NCBI RefSeq assembly: GCF_011040495.1
Contig: NZ_CP049037.1
Coordinates: 1,240,001 to 1,304,000, forward strand
Reading direction: 5' to 3'
Length of the DNA: 64,000 nucleotides
Source: Pseudohalocynthiibacter aestuariivivens
GTDB taxonomy: Bacteria; Pseudomonadota; Alphaproteobacteria; Rhodobacterales; Rhodobacteraceae
Shown here: in pieces, positions 1 through 7,812 of the stretch
How the letters are laid out: each line of letters opens with the position of its first letter
How positions within the stretch are numbered: the first letter of the stretch is position 1
The notes under the pieces: model-generated
What the model was told of the DNA's origin: nothing
Database searches by the model: none
Seen by the model: only the letters and a program-made list of their open reading frames with translations
Translations under genes and position numbers: made by a program

Positions 1-319
1 CCCGCGGGATGTATCGCGCTCCAAAATCCAGATTCCCCGCCACGCTGAGATGCGGAAACAGCCGACCGTCCTGAAACACCGTCCCAATCCGCCGCTTGTG
101 TGGCGGCACATTCACGCGGGCCGACGGATCGTAAAGGCACCTGTTGCCCAGTGTCACCATGCCTTGCTCTGGGGCAAAAAGCCCCGCGACCGCATTTGCA
201 ACACTGGTTTTACCTGCGCCTGACGGCCCGAAAACCGCCGTAACACCCGGCCCGGCCTCAAACGCGACGTCCAGAGTGAAATCGCCAAAGTCGTGTTTTA
301 TCTTGACGCTCAGGCTCAT
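1..319 (-). CDS. modC: Molybdate ABC transporter ATP-binding protein ModC (3' part outside window)
   Basis: This is the N-terminal 106 residues of an ABC ATPase; the gene runs off the left edge. Visible parts are the Walker A loop GPSGAGKTS at residues 31-39 and the Q-loop glutamine at residue 83 in the segment VFQDGRLFPHLSV, a wording typical of ModC. The signature motif and Walker B lie outside the window. The ATG (317-319) overlaps the modB stop in an ATGA junction, so the two are translationally coupled. ModC would power molybdate import through ModB at the inner membrane, supplying molybdenum for cofactor synthesis. The identity rests on the ATPase motifs plus the modA-modB context; a general ABC ATPase is the only alternative. 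Confidence 0.93.
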   Translation of the reverse strand, partial: MSLSVKIKHDFGDFTLDVAFEAGPGVTAVFGPSGAGKTSVANAVAGLFAPEQGMVTLGNRCLYDPSARVNVPPHKRRIGTVFQDGRLFPHLSVAGNLDFGARYIPR

Positions 320-1008
320 CGCTGGCCAATCCCCCGCGCCACGCGCCTTGCCAACACTTCCGAAATCAAAACAGCCCCGACAGCGACGACTAAGGACAGC
401 AATACCAGTCGTATCGCGCTCCCTTCGCCCCCCGGCACCTGCAGGAACGCATAAACTGCCGAAGGTAGCGTCTGGGTCTCGCCGGGGATATTGGCAACAA
501 AAGTGATGGTCGCTCCAAATTCTCCCATCGCTTTGGCGAACCCCAATACACCGCCTGCCAATACCCCCGGGGCAATCAGCGGAAACGTCACCCGCGCGAA
601 CACGCCCATACGACTTGCACCCAGCGTCGCCGCTGCCGCTTCCAGTTTTGGATCCACTGCCTCGATCGACAATCGGATTGCGCGCACCATCAGCGGGAAC
701 CCCATGATTGCCGCCGCCAGCGCGGCCCCGGTCCAGCGGAATGCCAGCACGATGCCAAAACTCTGGTCGAGAAAGTGACCGACTGCGCCGTTGCGCCCAA
801 ATGTCAGCAACAGCAGATACCCCGTCACCACCGGCGGCAACACCAACGGCAGGTGAATCAAAGTGCTCAACAGCGTCTTGCCCCAGAATTCCTGCCGTGC
901 CAGCAACCACGCCACCGCGATCGCAGGCGGCAGGCTGGCCAGCATCGCCACCAAAGATACCTTCAGAGACAGAGACAGTGCAGCCCATTCCGCCGCCTCC
1001 AGACTCAT
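316..1008 (-). CDS. modB: Molybdate ABC transporter permease ModB
   Basis: The 230-residue protein has about five hydrophobic segments and the binding-protein-dependent permease (EAA) loop near residues 123-150 (EAAAATLGASRMGVFARVTF). Length and sequence match the ModB/CysT permease family. It forms the membrane channel of the ModABC molybdate importer. Its ATG overlaps the modA stop and its stop overlaps the modC start, both as ATGA junctions, showing a tight three-gene operon in the order modA-modB-modC. Nothing is missing or unusual. Tungstate or sulfate permeases are related, but the ModA neighbour favours molybdate. Confidence 0.94.
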   Translation of the reverse strand: MSLEAAEWAALSLSLKVSLVAMLASLPPAIAVAWLLARQEFWGKTLLSTLIHLPLVLPPVVTGYLLLLTFGRNGAVGHFLDQSFGIVLAFRWTGAALAAAIMGFPLMVRAIRLSIEAVDPKLEAAAATLGASRMGVFARVTFPLIAPGVLAGGVLGFAKAMGEFGATITFVANIPGETQTLPSAVYAFLQVPGGEGSAIRLVLLSLVVAVGAVLISEVLARRVARGIGQR

Positions 1009-1754
1009 TGCTCAACTCCGGGTAGGGTAAAGCCATGCGCGCGAAAGGTGTCCTGCACTTCCGCTCTGGCCAAATAGGCGACAAAATCCTCGCCGCGCTC
1101 CGTGATGGCAGCGACAGGATACACAATCGGCGAATGTGCACCGCGCGGCACGGCATAGAGCGTCACAACGCGTGTTTCTGCGGCTGCGTCAGTGGCATAG
1201 ACCATACCCAACGGCGCCTCTCCCAATGCCACCAGCGCAAGTGCCGCGCGAACATTATCCGTTTCGGCCAGATGCGGGCGTAGTCCCTCCCACAACCCTG
1301 CGTGCTCCATCCATGCGCGGGCATAGATGCCCGCTGGCACGGCAGTGGTTTGGCCCAACGCCAGTCGCCCGCCCGCCAGCCGGGCAATCAGCGCCTCGCC
1401 ACTCACTTCTGGCAGTGGCGGAGCGCCCATTGGCCCAACCATCACCAGCCTGTTGCCAAGCAAATCGCGCCGTGTGTTCGGGCGCAGGTATCCACCCCGT
1501 TGCAGCCAGTCCATCCATGCGCTGTTCGCCAACACAACGACATCCGCTGGCGCACCTAGCGCAATCTGACGTGCCATTGCACCGCTGCCACCATAAGACA
1601 CCACCACAGCATCCGGGTAAGCGTCTGTGACGTCGTGCATCGCGTCTTGCAGTGACGCCGCTGCAAAGACCAAAATGCGCTCCTCCGCACGCGCAATTCC
1701 GCACATCAGAAGCATGGCGCAAAGTATTGCAGACAAGTTGGAAAATCGGATCAT
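1005..1754 (-). CDS. modA: Molybdate-binding periplasmic protein ModA
   Basis: I place the start at ATG 1752-1754 (249 residues) because it begins with a classical signal peptide of about 22 residues (MIRFSNLSAILCAMLLMCG, then ARA-E cleavage); a longer open frame upstream lacks this feature. After the signal comes the ModA-typical stretch VFAAASLQDAM followed by SYGGSGAMARQI, which supplies the serines that bind the oxyanion in known ModA structures. The protein captures molybdate in the periplasm and passes it to ModB-ModC. It is the first gene of the modABC operon. A 20-bp palindrome lies 47-66 bp in front of its start and could be an operator. Confidence 0.94.
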   Translation of the reverse strand: MIRFSNLSAILCAMLLMCGIARAEERILVFAAASLQDAMHDVTDAYPDAVVVSYGGSGAMARQIALGAPADVVVLANSAWMDWLQRGGYLRPNTRRDLLGNRLVMVGPMGAPPLPEVSGEALIARLAGGRLALGQTTAVPAGIYARAWMEHAGLWEGLRPHLAETDNVRAALALVALGEAPLGMVYATDAAAETRVVTLYAVPRGAHSPIVYPVAAITERGEDFVAYLARAEVQDTFRAHGFTLPGVEQ

Positions 1755-1800
1755 GCGGCAGAGTATTGGCCGCAAAACCGAGCAACGCAAGCCCGCTGAC

Positions 1801-1820
1801 ATCCACATCATGTTGTGGAT
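1801..1820. promoter_or_regulatory. 20-bp palindrome upstream of modA
   Basis: ATCCACA and TGTGGAT form perfect 7-bp arms around a TCATGT centre that is itself nearly symmetric (CATG), so 18 of 20 positions obey dyad symmetry. It sits 47-66 bp upstream of modA and about 140 bp from the divergent Nudix gene. The symmetry and position suggest an operator for modABC or a leader hairpin; it does not look like the E. coli ModE box. Confidence 0.4.
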
Positions 1821-1920
1821 TTGCCTACCCGAGTCGCTAGGTCTACCCCAAATATCAGGATTCAATCAAATCAAACTGGCAATTTACCTTATCACCCGCT
1901 TATATTGTCATTTAGGCGAG

Positions 1921-1926
1921 TATAAT
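1921..1926 (+). promoter_or_regulatory. Candidate -10 element for the Nudix gene
   Basis: A perfect TATAAT lies 34 bp before the Nudix ATG. No convincing -35 box is found at 16-18 bp upstream, so this is a weak promoter call. CTTAT (1899-1903) and ATAAG (1925-1929) flank it as a loose inverted pair. The rest of the 205-bp gap between modA and the Nudix gene shows only the palindrome at 1801-1820. Confidence 0.3.
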
Positions 1927-1959
1927 AAGACGCTAACACACTGCGGGGTGAAGGGCGCG

Positions 1960-2436
1960 ATGACCGTGCTGGGCGCAAAACAGGTACCCATCGCATTACT
2001 GGATGCGAACAAAAGCGATGTGCGAACACAGTTCGCCGCGCTGTGCTACCGTATGGTTAAAGATAAGCCTCAAATCCTCTTGATCACATCGCGCCGCACG
2101 GGCCGCTGGATCATTCCCAAAGGTTGGCCGATGGACGGTGAAACCCCTGCAAACATCGCCCTGACCGAGGCGTGGGAAGAGGCGGGCGTGCGCGGCAAAG
2201 TCAATGAACGCTGCCTTGGCCTGTATTCATACCACAAGTCACTTGGCGCCGAACGGGGCATGCCCTGCGTTGCCATGGTTTACGCAGTACGGGTAAAATC
2301 GCTGGTCGCGAAATATCCCGAGGCTGGTCAACGCAAACGCAAATGGCTGCGGCCAAAGAAGGCGGCGGCCCTCGTCAACGAGCCGGAATTGGCGCATATC
2401 ATTGCGAATTTTCACCCAAGGCAAATCAAGCGCTGA
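1960..2436 (+). CDS. Nudix hydrolase (diphosphoinositol-polyphosphate-type subgroup)
   Basis: The start at ATG 1960 gives 158 residues beginning MTVLGAKQVPIALLD; an upstream in-frame extension overlaps modA and is discarded. The Nudix box is present as G-x5-E-x7-T-E-A-W-E-E-A-G-V (around residues 60-82): the usual arginine of the REuxEE core is a threonine, but the metal-binding EE pair is kept. Nudix enzymes hydrolyse nucleoside diphosphates linked to another group; the exact substrate cannot be read from sequence. The basic C-terminal half (QRKRKWLRPKKA) is typical of the DIPP-like Nudix proteins of alphaproteobacteria. It stands alone, divergent from modABC. Confidence 0.85.
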   Translation: MTVLGAKQVPIALLDANKSDVRTQFAALCYRMVKDKPQILLITSRRTGRWIIPKGWPMDGETPANIALTEAWEEAGVRGKVNERCLGLYSYHKSLGAERGMPCVAMVYAVRVKSLVAKYPEAGQRKRKWLRPKKAAALVNEPELAHIIANFHPRQIKR

Positions 2437-2503
2437 ACAACCGTCTACTTGATCTGGCCACGTTTTCAGCTATCTAACTAAGCATGGTATTGTGGTCCCG
2501 AAG

Positions 2504-2950
2504 ATGATCAAATTTACACTGAAATGTGCGGAAGGTCACCAGTTTGACAGCTGGTTCCACTCCACCGCCACCTTTGACAAGCTGGATCGTACAGGCATGG
2601 TTACCTGTGCCATCTGCGGCGGCACCGACGTGGAAAAGGCCATGATGGCCCCAACGGTGCAAGCTGGCCGAAAACGGGCCGCAAATGCCCCCGAGCAATC
2701 CGCCCAAGGTACCCTAAGCGCCCCCGCCAGCCCCGCCGAGCAAGCCTTGGCCCGCCTGCGTCAGGAAATCGAAAGCAATTCGGAATATGTCGGCCATGAT
2801 TTTGCGCGCGAGGCGCGTGATATCCATGACGGGAATGCCCCGGAACGCGCCATTTACGGCGAGGCAAAGCCTGAAGACGCAAAAAAGCTCATCGAAGACG
2901 GTGTTCCCGTCACGCCGCTGCCATTTCGTGCCGGGCGAAAATCCAACTAG
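2504..2950 (+). CDS. DUF1178 family protein
   Basis: A 148-residue cytosolic protein starting MIKFTLKCAEGH. Cys8 and His12 with Cys35 and Cys38 (KCAEGH and CAICGG) look like a small zinc ribbon at the N-terminus. A linker rich in Ala and Pro follows, then a conserved-looking C-terminal segment containing HDFAREARDIHDG and the ending VTPLPFR. This pattern is that of DUF1178, a family of unknown function widespread in alphaproteobacteria. I chose ATG 2504 over a GTG four codons earlier because family members begin with M-I-(K/R)-(F/Y). It is followed 57 bp later by an SDR gene on the same strand; no functional link is obvious. Confidence 0.85.
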   Translation: MIKFTLKCAEGHQFDSWFHSTATFDKLDRTGMVTCAICGGTDVEKAMMAPTVQAGRKRAANAPEQSAQGTLSAPASPAEQALARLRQEIESNSEYVGHDFAREARDIHDGNAPERAIYGEAKPEDAKKLIEDGVPVTPLPFRAGRKSN

Positions 2951-3007
2951 CTGACTGCGTATGAGCGCGGTTTCGGATGATTTCCAGACAGAGCGCAGGA
3001 GAACGAC

Positions 3008-3652
3008 ATGCACGTGATGATCACAGGGGCCAATCGCGGGATTGGCGCCGGATTGGCCGCCGCATACGCGGACAGAGGCGACCAAGTGACCGGGACATCG
3101 CGCCGGGGCGGTGATCTGGCGCGGCTCGACGTTACCGATCCCACACAGCACCGGGATCTGGCCGCGTCACTGGAGGGACGTGCCGTGGACCTGCTGGTGT
3201 GCAACGCGGGGGTTTATCTGGACAAGGGGCATGCGATTGAAACCGGGTATGATGCGGCGCTTTGGGCTGAAACCTTCGCCGCCAACGTGACCGGTGTTTT
3301 CCTGACGGTGCAGGCAATTCTGCCCGAATTAGAACGCAGCGAACAGCCCAAGATCGCAATCATATCCAGTCAGATGGCCAGCCAGACCCATGCGCCGGGC
3401 GGCAGCTACATCTACCGCGCGTCCAAGGCTGCGGCGCTGAACCTGGGCCGTAACCTTGCGACTGATCTGCGCCCGCGTGGCATTGCCGTCGGCATCTACC
3501 ACCCCGGTTGGGTGCGCACGGATATGGGCGGTGGCAGCGCCAGCATTGGCACCGAGGACTCGGTTCGCGGCTTGATGGCGCGTTTTGACGAACTTAACAT
3601 GCAGACAACCGGAACGTTTCTGACCTGGGACGGACAACCCCATGATTTCTAA
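3008..3652 (+). CDS. SDR family oxidoreductase (C-factor-like)
   Basis: A 214-residue short-chain dehydrogenase. The cofactor motif TGANRGIG is at residues 6-13, the NAG motif at 66-68, the catalytic serine in IISSQ near residue 121 and the Y-x3-K pair at Tyr136 and Lys140. All catalytic residues are thus present. The short length and the TGANRGIG start resemble C-factor/CsgA-type SDRs, whose substrates are rarely known. A ribosome site AGGAGA precedes the ATG by 6-7 bases. It lies 12 bp before the ACT-domain gene and may share its transcript. Confidence 0.88.
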   Translation: MHVMITGANRGIGAGLAAAYADRGDQVTGTSRRGGDLARLDVTDPTQHRDLAASLEGRAVDLLVCNAGVYLDKGHAIETGYDAALWAETFAANVTGVFLTVQAILPELERSEQPKIAIISSQMASQTHAPGGSYIYRASKAAALNLGRNLATDLRPRGIAVGIYHPGWVRTDMGGGSASIGTEDSVRGLMARFDELNMQTTGTFLTWDGQPHDF

Positions 3653-3664
3653 GATTGGTAAGTG

Positions 3665-4057
3665 ATGACGGGCGAGCATGATCTGAATACACTCCTTGCC
3701 AGTATGGACCCAGTTCTGGCGTCTGAGACTTTTGTTTTTGTCACGATCCCCTCGCGACAAGTTCCAGCGGACATCACCGCCAAAATGATGCTCCAAGAGG
3801 CGGAGGGTACGACGCTGATCCTGCCCCGCGTAGAGGCCGAAGCGGCGAACCTGCCCTACACCTTTGCCGCGCGCATGATCACGCTGAATGTGCATTCGGC
3901 TTTGGACGCTGTCGGTTTCATCGCGCGTATTGCAACCGAACTTGCTGCACATGGCATGGGCGTCAATCCTGTCGCCGGATATTATCACGATCACCTGTTC
4001 ATTCCCGAAGATCGTGCGGACGACGCCATGCGTATTTTGCGGGCATTCTCAGCGTAG
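3665..4057 (+). CDS. Orphan ACT-domain protein (ACT_7 / DUF2241 type)
   Basis: A 130-residue protein made almost wholly of ACT-like folds: an N-terminal part with FVFVTIPSRQVP and a C-terminal part with ARMITLNVHSALDAVGFIARI ending in HDHLFIPEDRADDAM. ACT domains bind amino acids; stand-alone versions of this type have no established role. It lies directly before aspartate kinase (lysC, itself ACT-regulated) on the same strand, with a 127-bp gap, so a role in sensing an amino acid of the aspartate family is a reasonable guess only. A GTG codon one position upstream (3662) is an alternative start. Confidence 0.78.
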   Translation: MTGEHDLNTLLASMDPVLASETFVFVTIPSRQVPADITAKMMLQEAEGTTLILPRVEAEAANLPYTFAARMITLNVHSALDAVGFIARIATELAAHGMGVNPVAGYYHDHLFIPEDRADDAMRILRAFSA

Positions 4058-4184
4058 CTAGGACATACTTGCCGAAAATACGCCCGCAGAGGACGCATTT
4101 TTCCAGTTCCACACCTCTGACACTTGCTCTTGTCCGGAACGCGGCGTAAACCCCCGCGCGACTTCCAAGCTCAAGGACGCTCCA

Positions 4185-5423
4185 ATGCCCGTTCTCGTGA
4201 TGAAATTCGGCGGCACCTCAGTCGCCAACCTTGATCGCATTCGCCGCGCCGCCAAGCGTGTCGGTGTCGAAGTGGCCAAAGGGTACGATGTGATCGTCAT
4301 CGTCAGCGCCATGTCGGGCAAGACGAACGAACTGGTGGGTTGGGTGAACGAGACATCACCGCTCTATGATGCGCGTGAATACGATGCGATCGTCAGCTCC
4401 GGAGAAAACGTGACCGCGGGCCTGATGGCGCTCACCTTGCAGGAAATGGATGTGCCTGCGCGCAGCTGGCAGGGCTGGCAGGTTCCTGTGCGGACGACCT
4501 CAGCGCATTCCGCTGCCCGGATCGAGGAAATCCCGACCGACAACATTGTTGCCAAGTTCAGCGAAGGAATGCGCGTTGCCGTCGTTGCGGGATTTCAGGG
4601 TGTCAGCCCCGAGGGCCGCATCACTACACTCGGGCGGGGTGGCTCGGACACCACCGCAGTAGCTTTTGCCGCCGCTTTTGAGGCCGAGCGGTGCGATATC
4701 TATACGGATGTGGATGGCGTTTACACCACCGACCCGCGTATCGCATCCAAAGCGCGCAAACTGAACAAGATCGCTTTCGAGGAGATGCTGGAACTCGCGT
4801 CACTCGGCGCCAAGGTGTTGCAAACCCGTTCCGTTGAACTGGCAATGCGCTACAATGTGAAGCTACGTGTGCTCAGCAGTTTCGAAGAACAATCAGATGA
4901 TGCAGGCACGTTGGTCTGCTCCGAGGAGGAAATCATGGAATCCAATGTCGTATCGGGCATCGCCTACAGCCGCGATGAGGCCAAAATGACCCTCATCTCG
5001 GTCGCTGACCGCCCCGGTATCGCCGCCGCGATCTTTGGCCCGCTTAGCGAAGGCGGGGTTAATGTGGACATGATCATTCAGAACATTTCCGAAGAAGGGC
5101 GCACCGACATGACCTTTTCATGCCCCACCGATCAGGTGATGCGCGCCGAAAAGGCACTGGAAGGCGCAAAGGAGCGAGGCGAGATCAACTATCACGATCT
5201 GGTGGCAGACACCGACGTGGCCAAGGTCTCGGCCGTGGGGATCGGCATGCGCAGCCAATCCGGCGTCGCAGCGCAGATGTTTAAAACGCTCAGCGATGAA
5301 GGCGTGAACATCAAGGTCATCGCAACCTCAGAGATCAAGATTTCCGTACTGATCGACCGGAAATACATGGAACTCGCGGTTCAGGCACTGCATGATGCCT
5401 TCGAGTTGGACAAGGTGGCCTGA
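4185..5423 (+). CDS. lysC: Aspartate kinase (LysC)
   Basis: The 412-residue enzyme phosphorylates L-aspartate, the first step towards lysine, methionine, threonine and diaminopimelate. KFGGTSV at residues 7-13 is the nucleotide-binding signature, the catalytic amino acid kinase domain covers about 1-245 with DTDVDGVYTTDPR-type residues near 175-185, and two ACT domains occupy about 265-412. The length fits the class whose gene also encodes a small beta subunit from an internal start (as in Bacillus and Corynebacterium). Indeed an AGGAGG ribosome site precedes Met251 exactly at the linker between the domains. Feedback control by lysine and/or threonine is expected from the ACT domains. ptsP follows 92 bp later. 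Confidence 0.97.
   Translation: MPVLVMKFGGTSVANLDRIRRAAKRVGVEVAKGYDVIVIVSAMSGKTNELVGWVNETSPLYDAREYDAIVSSGENVTAGLMALTLQEMDVPARSWQGWQVPVRTTSAHSAARIEEIPTDNIVAKFSEGMRVAVVAGFQGVSPEGRITTLGRGGSDTTAVAFAAAFEAERCDIYTDVDGVYTTDPRIASKARKLNKIAFEEMLELASLGAKVLQTRSVELAMRYNVKLRVLSSFEEQSDDAGTLVCSEEEIMESNVVSGIAYSRDEAKMTLISVADRPGIAAAIFGPLSEGGVNVDMIIQNISEEGRTDMTFSCPTDQVMRAEKALEGAKERGEINYHDLVADTDVAKVSAVGIGMRSQSGVAAQMFKTLSDEGVNIKVIATSEIKISVLIDRKYMELAVQALHDAFELDKVA
4924..4937 (+). promoter_or_regulatory. Internal ribosome binding site and ATG inside lysC
   Basis: AGGAGG (4924-4929) stands five bases before an in-frame ATG (4935-4937), codon 251 of lysC. Translation from it would give a 162-residue protein containing only the two ACT domains, the arrangement known for aspartate kinase II of Bacillus and LysC of Corynebacterium (alpha2-beta2). 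The consensus ribosome site and position are seen; use in vivo is inferred. Confidence 0.55.
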
Positions 5424-5515
5424 CACCTCTGCGCATTGTGCAGGGTTAATGGCAGGCTGGTTTGAACCACGCAGGCAACCTGCCCGAGGGGGCGCATCCG
5501 GGGGGTGCGGGCTAT

Positions 5516-7759
5516 ATGAGCGAGTCGTTCCAGACAGATAGCCGGCAGATGCTGGGCCGATTGCGCGCCGTCATGGCCGAGGATGCAGCCGGGCAAACCC
5601 GACTTGACCAGATCACCCGTCTGATCGCCGAAGAGATGCGCATCGAAGTATGCTCGATCTACCTGTTTCGGGATGAGGACACTCTGGAACTGTGCGCAAC
5701 AGAAGGTCTGAATCCCGAATCCGTCCACCAGACCCGCATGCGTATGGGCGAAGGTCTGGTAGGCCGCGTCGCACGCACCGGATCTGTGATCAACACCGAT
5801 GATGCGCCCTCGACCCGCGGATTCCGCTACATGCCAGAGACCGGCGAAGAGGCATATTCATCATTCATGGGTGTGCCAGTGCAGCGGCTGGGCGAAAAGC
5901 TGGGTGTTCTGGTCGTGCAGTCGAAGGACTCTCGCACCTTTTCCGATGAAGAAGTCTATGCCGTCGAAGTCGTGGCGATGGTGCTGGCCGAAATGGCCGA
6001 ACTCGGTGCTTTTGTCGGCGAAGGTGCCGCAATGTCAGCACGGCATCAACAGGCAGTGCTATTTCGCGGCGCGACGGCGCAGGAAGGCGCTGCGCGCGGT
6101 CATGTTTGGCTGCACGAGCCGCGTGTGGTCGTAACGAACCTGATCGCTGAGGACCCCGCGCGCGAACTGGAGCGCCTGAATGAGGCCGTCGAAGAATTGC
6201 GCGTCGGCGTGGATCGCATGCTCAGCTTTGCGCGCAGTGGCGACAAGGAACAGCTAGAGGTGCTGGAAGCGTACCGCATGTTCGCCAACTCCAAAGGCTG
6301 GATGCGCCGGATGGAAGAGGATATCGGTCGCGGCCTTTCCGCCGAAGCCGCCGTGGAAAAGGAGCAGTCGACCGCCCGCGCCCGCATGACCCAAGTTGCC
6401 GATGCCTACCTGCGTGACCGGCTGCACGACCTCGATGACCTCAGCAACCGTCTGCTGCGCATTCTGACTGGGCAAGGCGGCGAAACCGGCGCCGAAATGC
6501 CCCCGGACCCGATCCTGATCGCACGCAACATCGGGCCGGCCGAGTTGCTGGATTACGGTCGTTCACTCAAGGGGATCGTGCTGGAGGAAGGCGCGGTCGG
6601 TTCTCATGCCACCATCGTCGCGCGTGCCTTGGCGATCCCTTTGGTGATCCATGCTGCACGCATCACCACCGAGGCGCTCAATGGTGATCCGATTCTGGTG
6701 GACGGCGATCAGGGCATCGCACATCTGCGCCCCGATGACAGTGTTGTTGCGGCCTTCCGTGACAAGATGGCAATGCAGGCCAAGGCACAGGAACGCTATG
6801 CCTCAATCAGAAACAAGCCAGCCAAGACACTCTGCGGGCAAACCATTGCGCTGACGATGAATGCCGGGCTGATGGCTGATCTACCCAGCCTTGAAGGGTC
6901 AGGCGCCGATGGCGTCGGCCTGTTTCGGACCGAGTTACAGTTTCTGGTGCGCAGCCAGATGCCGCGCCGGTCAGAACTGAGCGAGCTATATGCGCGGGTC
7001 ATGGACGCCGCGCATGGCAAGCGCGTCATATTTCGCACCCTAGACATCGGCTCGGACAAGGTGCTGCCTTACATGAAACCCACGGACGAACCGAACCCGG
7101 CGATGGGCTGGCGGGCGATCCGTGTTGGTCTCGACAAACCGGGGGTGATGCGCATGCAGCTTCAGGCGCTCATCCGTGGGGCCAACGGCCGCCCATTGAG
7201 CATCATGTTTCCGTTCGTCGCCCAGCGGGACGAATTCTCTGCCGGTCGCGCGGAGATGGACAAAGCAATGGAGCGCGAGCGCATTCTTGGTCATCCGTTA
7301 CCCAGCACACTTGAAATCGGCGCGATGTTAGAAACACCCAGCCTCGCGTTTGCGCCAGACAGTTTTTACCATGACGTCGATTTTCTCTCGATCGGGGGCA
7401 ACGACCTCAAACAGTTCTTTTTTGCTGCCGACCGCGAGAACGAGCGCGTGCGGCGGCGCTATGACACACTCAATGTCAGTTTTCTGACGTTCCTGCAGGG
7501 CATCGTCGAACGCTGTACCCGTACGAACACGCCGCTCAGTTTTTGTGGCGAGGATGCCGGTCGCCCGGTCGAGGCCGCCTGTCTTGCAGCTATCGGGCTG
7601 CGCAATCTCTCGATGCGCCCGGCCTCCATAGGGCCGGTCAAATCAATCCTGCGCCGCACGGATCTGGGCGAGCTGAAAAACATCATAGAGGAAGCAGGCG
7701 TGCGCGGAGACCAATCGGTTCGCCCTGCGGTCATGGATTACCTGCGCGAGAAGTTTTAG
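5516..7759 (+). CDS. ptsP: Phosphoenolpyruvate-protein phosphotransferase of the nitrogen PTS (EI-Ntr)
   Basis: From ATG 5516 the protein has 747 residues. An N-terminal GAF domain (about 20-150) precedes the enzyme I core. His364 in the segment GSHATIVARAL is the phosphorylated histidine; PEP-binding residues are seen in DGVGLFRTE and TLDIGSDK, and Cys677 in SFCGEDAGRP is the proton-donating cysteine of the PEP site. It passes phosphate from PEP to NPr and EIIA-Ntr, a regulatory chain sensing nitrogen and carbon status (GAF domains of homologues bind glutamine). No sugar PTS genes are nearby, as is usual for this system. A TTG 18 codons upstream is a less likely start. Confidence 0.95.
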   Translation: MSESFQTDSRQMLGRLRAVMAEDAAGQTRLDQITRLIAEEMRIEVCSIYLFRDEDTLELCATEGLNPESVHQTRMRMGEGLVGRVARTGSVINTDDAPSTRGFRYMPETGEEAYSSFMGVPVQRLGEKLGVLVVQSKDSRTFSDEEVYAVEVVAMVLAEMAELGAFVGEGAAMSARHQQAVLFRGATAQEGAARGHVWLHEPRVVVTNLIAEDPARELERLNEAVEELRVGVDRMLSFARSGDKEQLEVLEAYRMFANSKGWMRRMEEDIGRGLSAEAAVEKEQSTARARMTQVADAYLRDRLHDLDDLSNRLLRILTGQGGETGAEMPPDPILIARNIGPAELLDYGRSLKGIVLEEGAVGSHATIVARALAIPLVIHAARITTEALNGDPILVDGDQGIAHLRPDDSVVAAFRDKMAMQAKAQERYASIRNKPAKTLCGQTIALTMNAGLMADLPSLEGSGADGVGLFRTELQFLVRSQMPRRSELSELYARVMDAAHGKRVIFRTLDIGSDKVLPYMKPTDEPNPAMGWRAIRVGLDKPGVMRMQLQALIRGANGRPLSIMFPFVAQRDEFSAGRAEMDKAMERERILGHPLPSTLEIGAMLETPSLAFAPDSFYHDVDFLSIGGNDLKQFFFAADRENERVRRRYDTLNVSFLTFLQGIVERCTRTNTPLSFCGEDAGRPVEAACLAAIGLRNLSMRPASIGPVKSILRRTDLGELKNIIEEAGVRGDQSVRPAVMDYLREKF

Positions 7760-7795
7760 GCGCTAAACCTGCCTGACCAACGCCGACGCCATCTC

Positions 7796-7812
7796 AGCCA
7801 GCCCCTCTGGCT
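7796..7812. terminator. Hairpin between convergent ptsP and the EcsC gene
   Basis: AGCCAG and CTGGCT form a perfect 6-bp stem with a CCCCT loop in the 52-bp gap between the two stop codons. There is no U tract on either side, so it is at best a weak bidirectional terminator. Confidence 0.3.

Noticed and set aside
1755..1959. A molybdenum cofactor riboswitch or ModE site upstream of modA
   Set aside because: No conserved stem pattern of the Moco motif and no paired TATA-type ModE arms could be traced; only the palindrome at 1801-1820 is clear.
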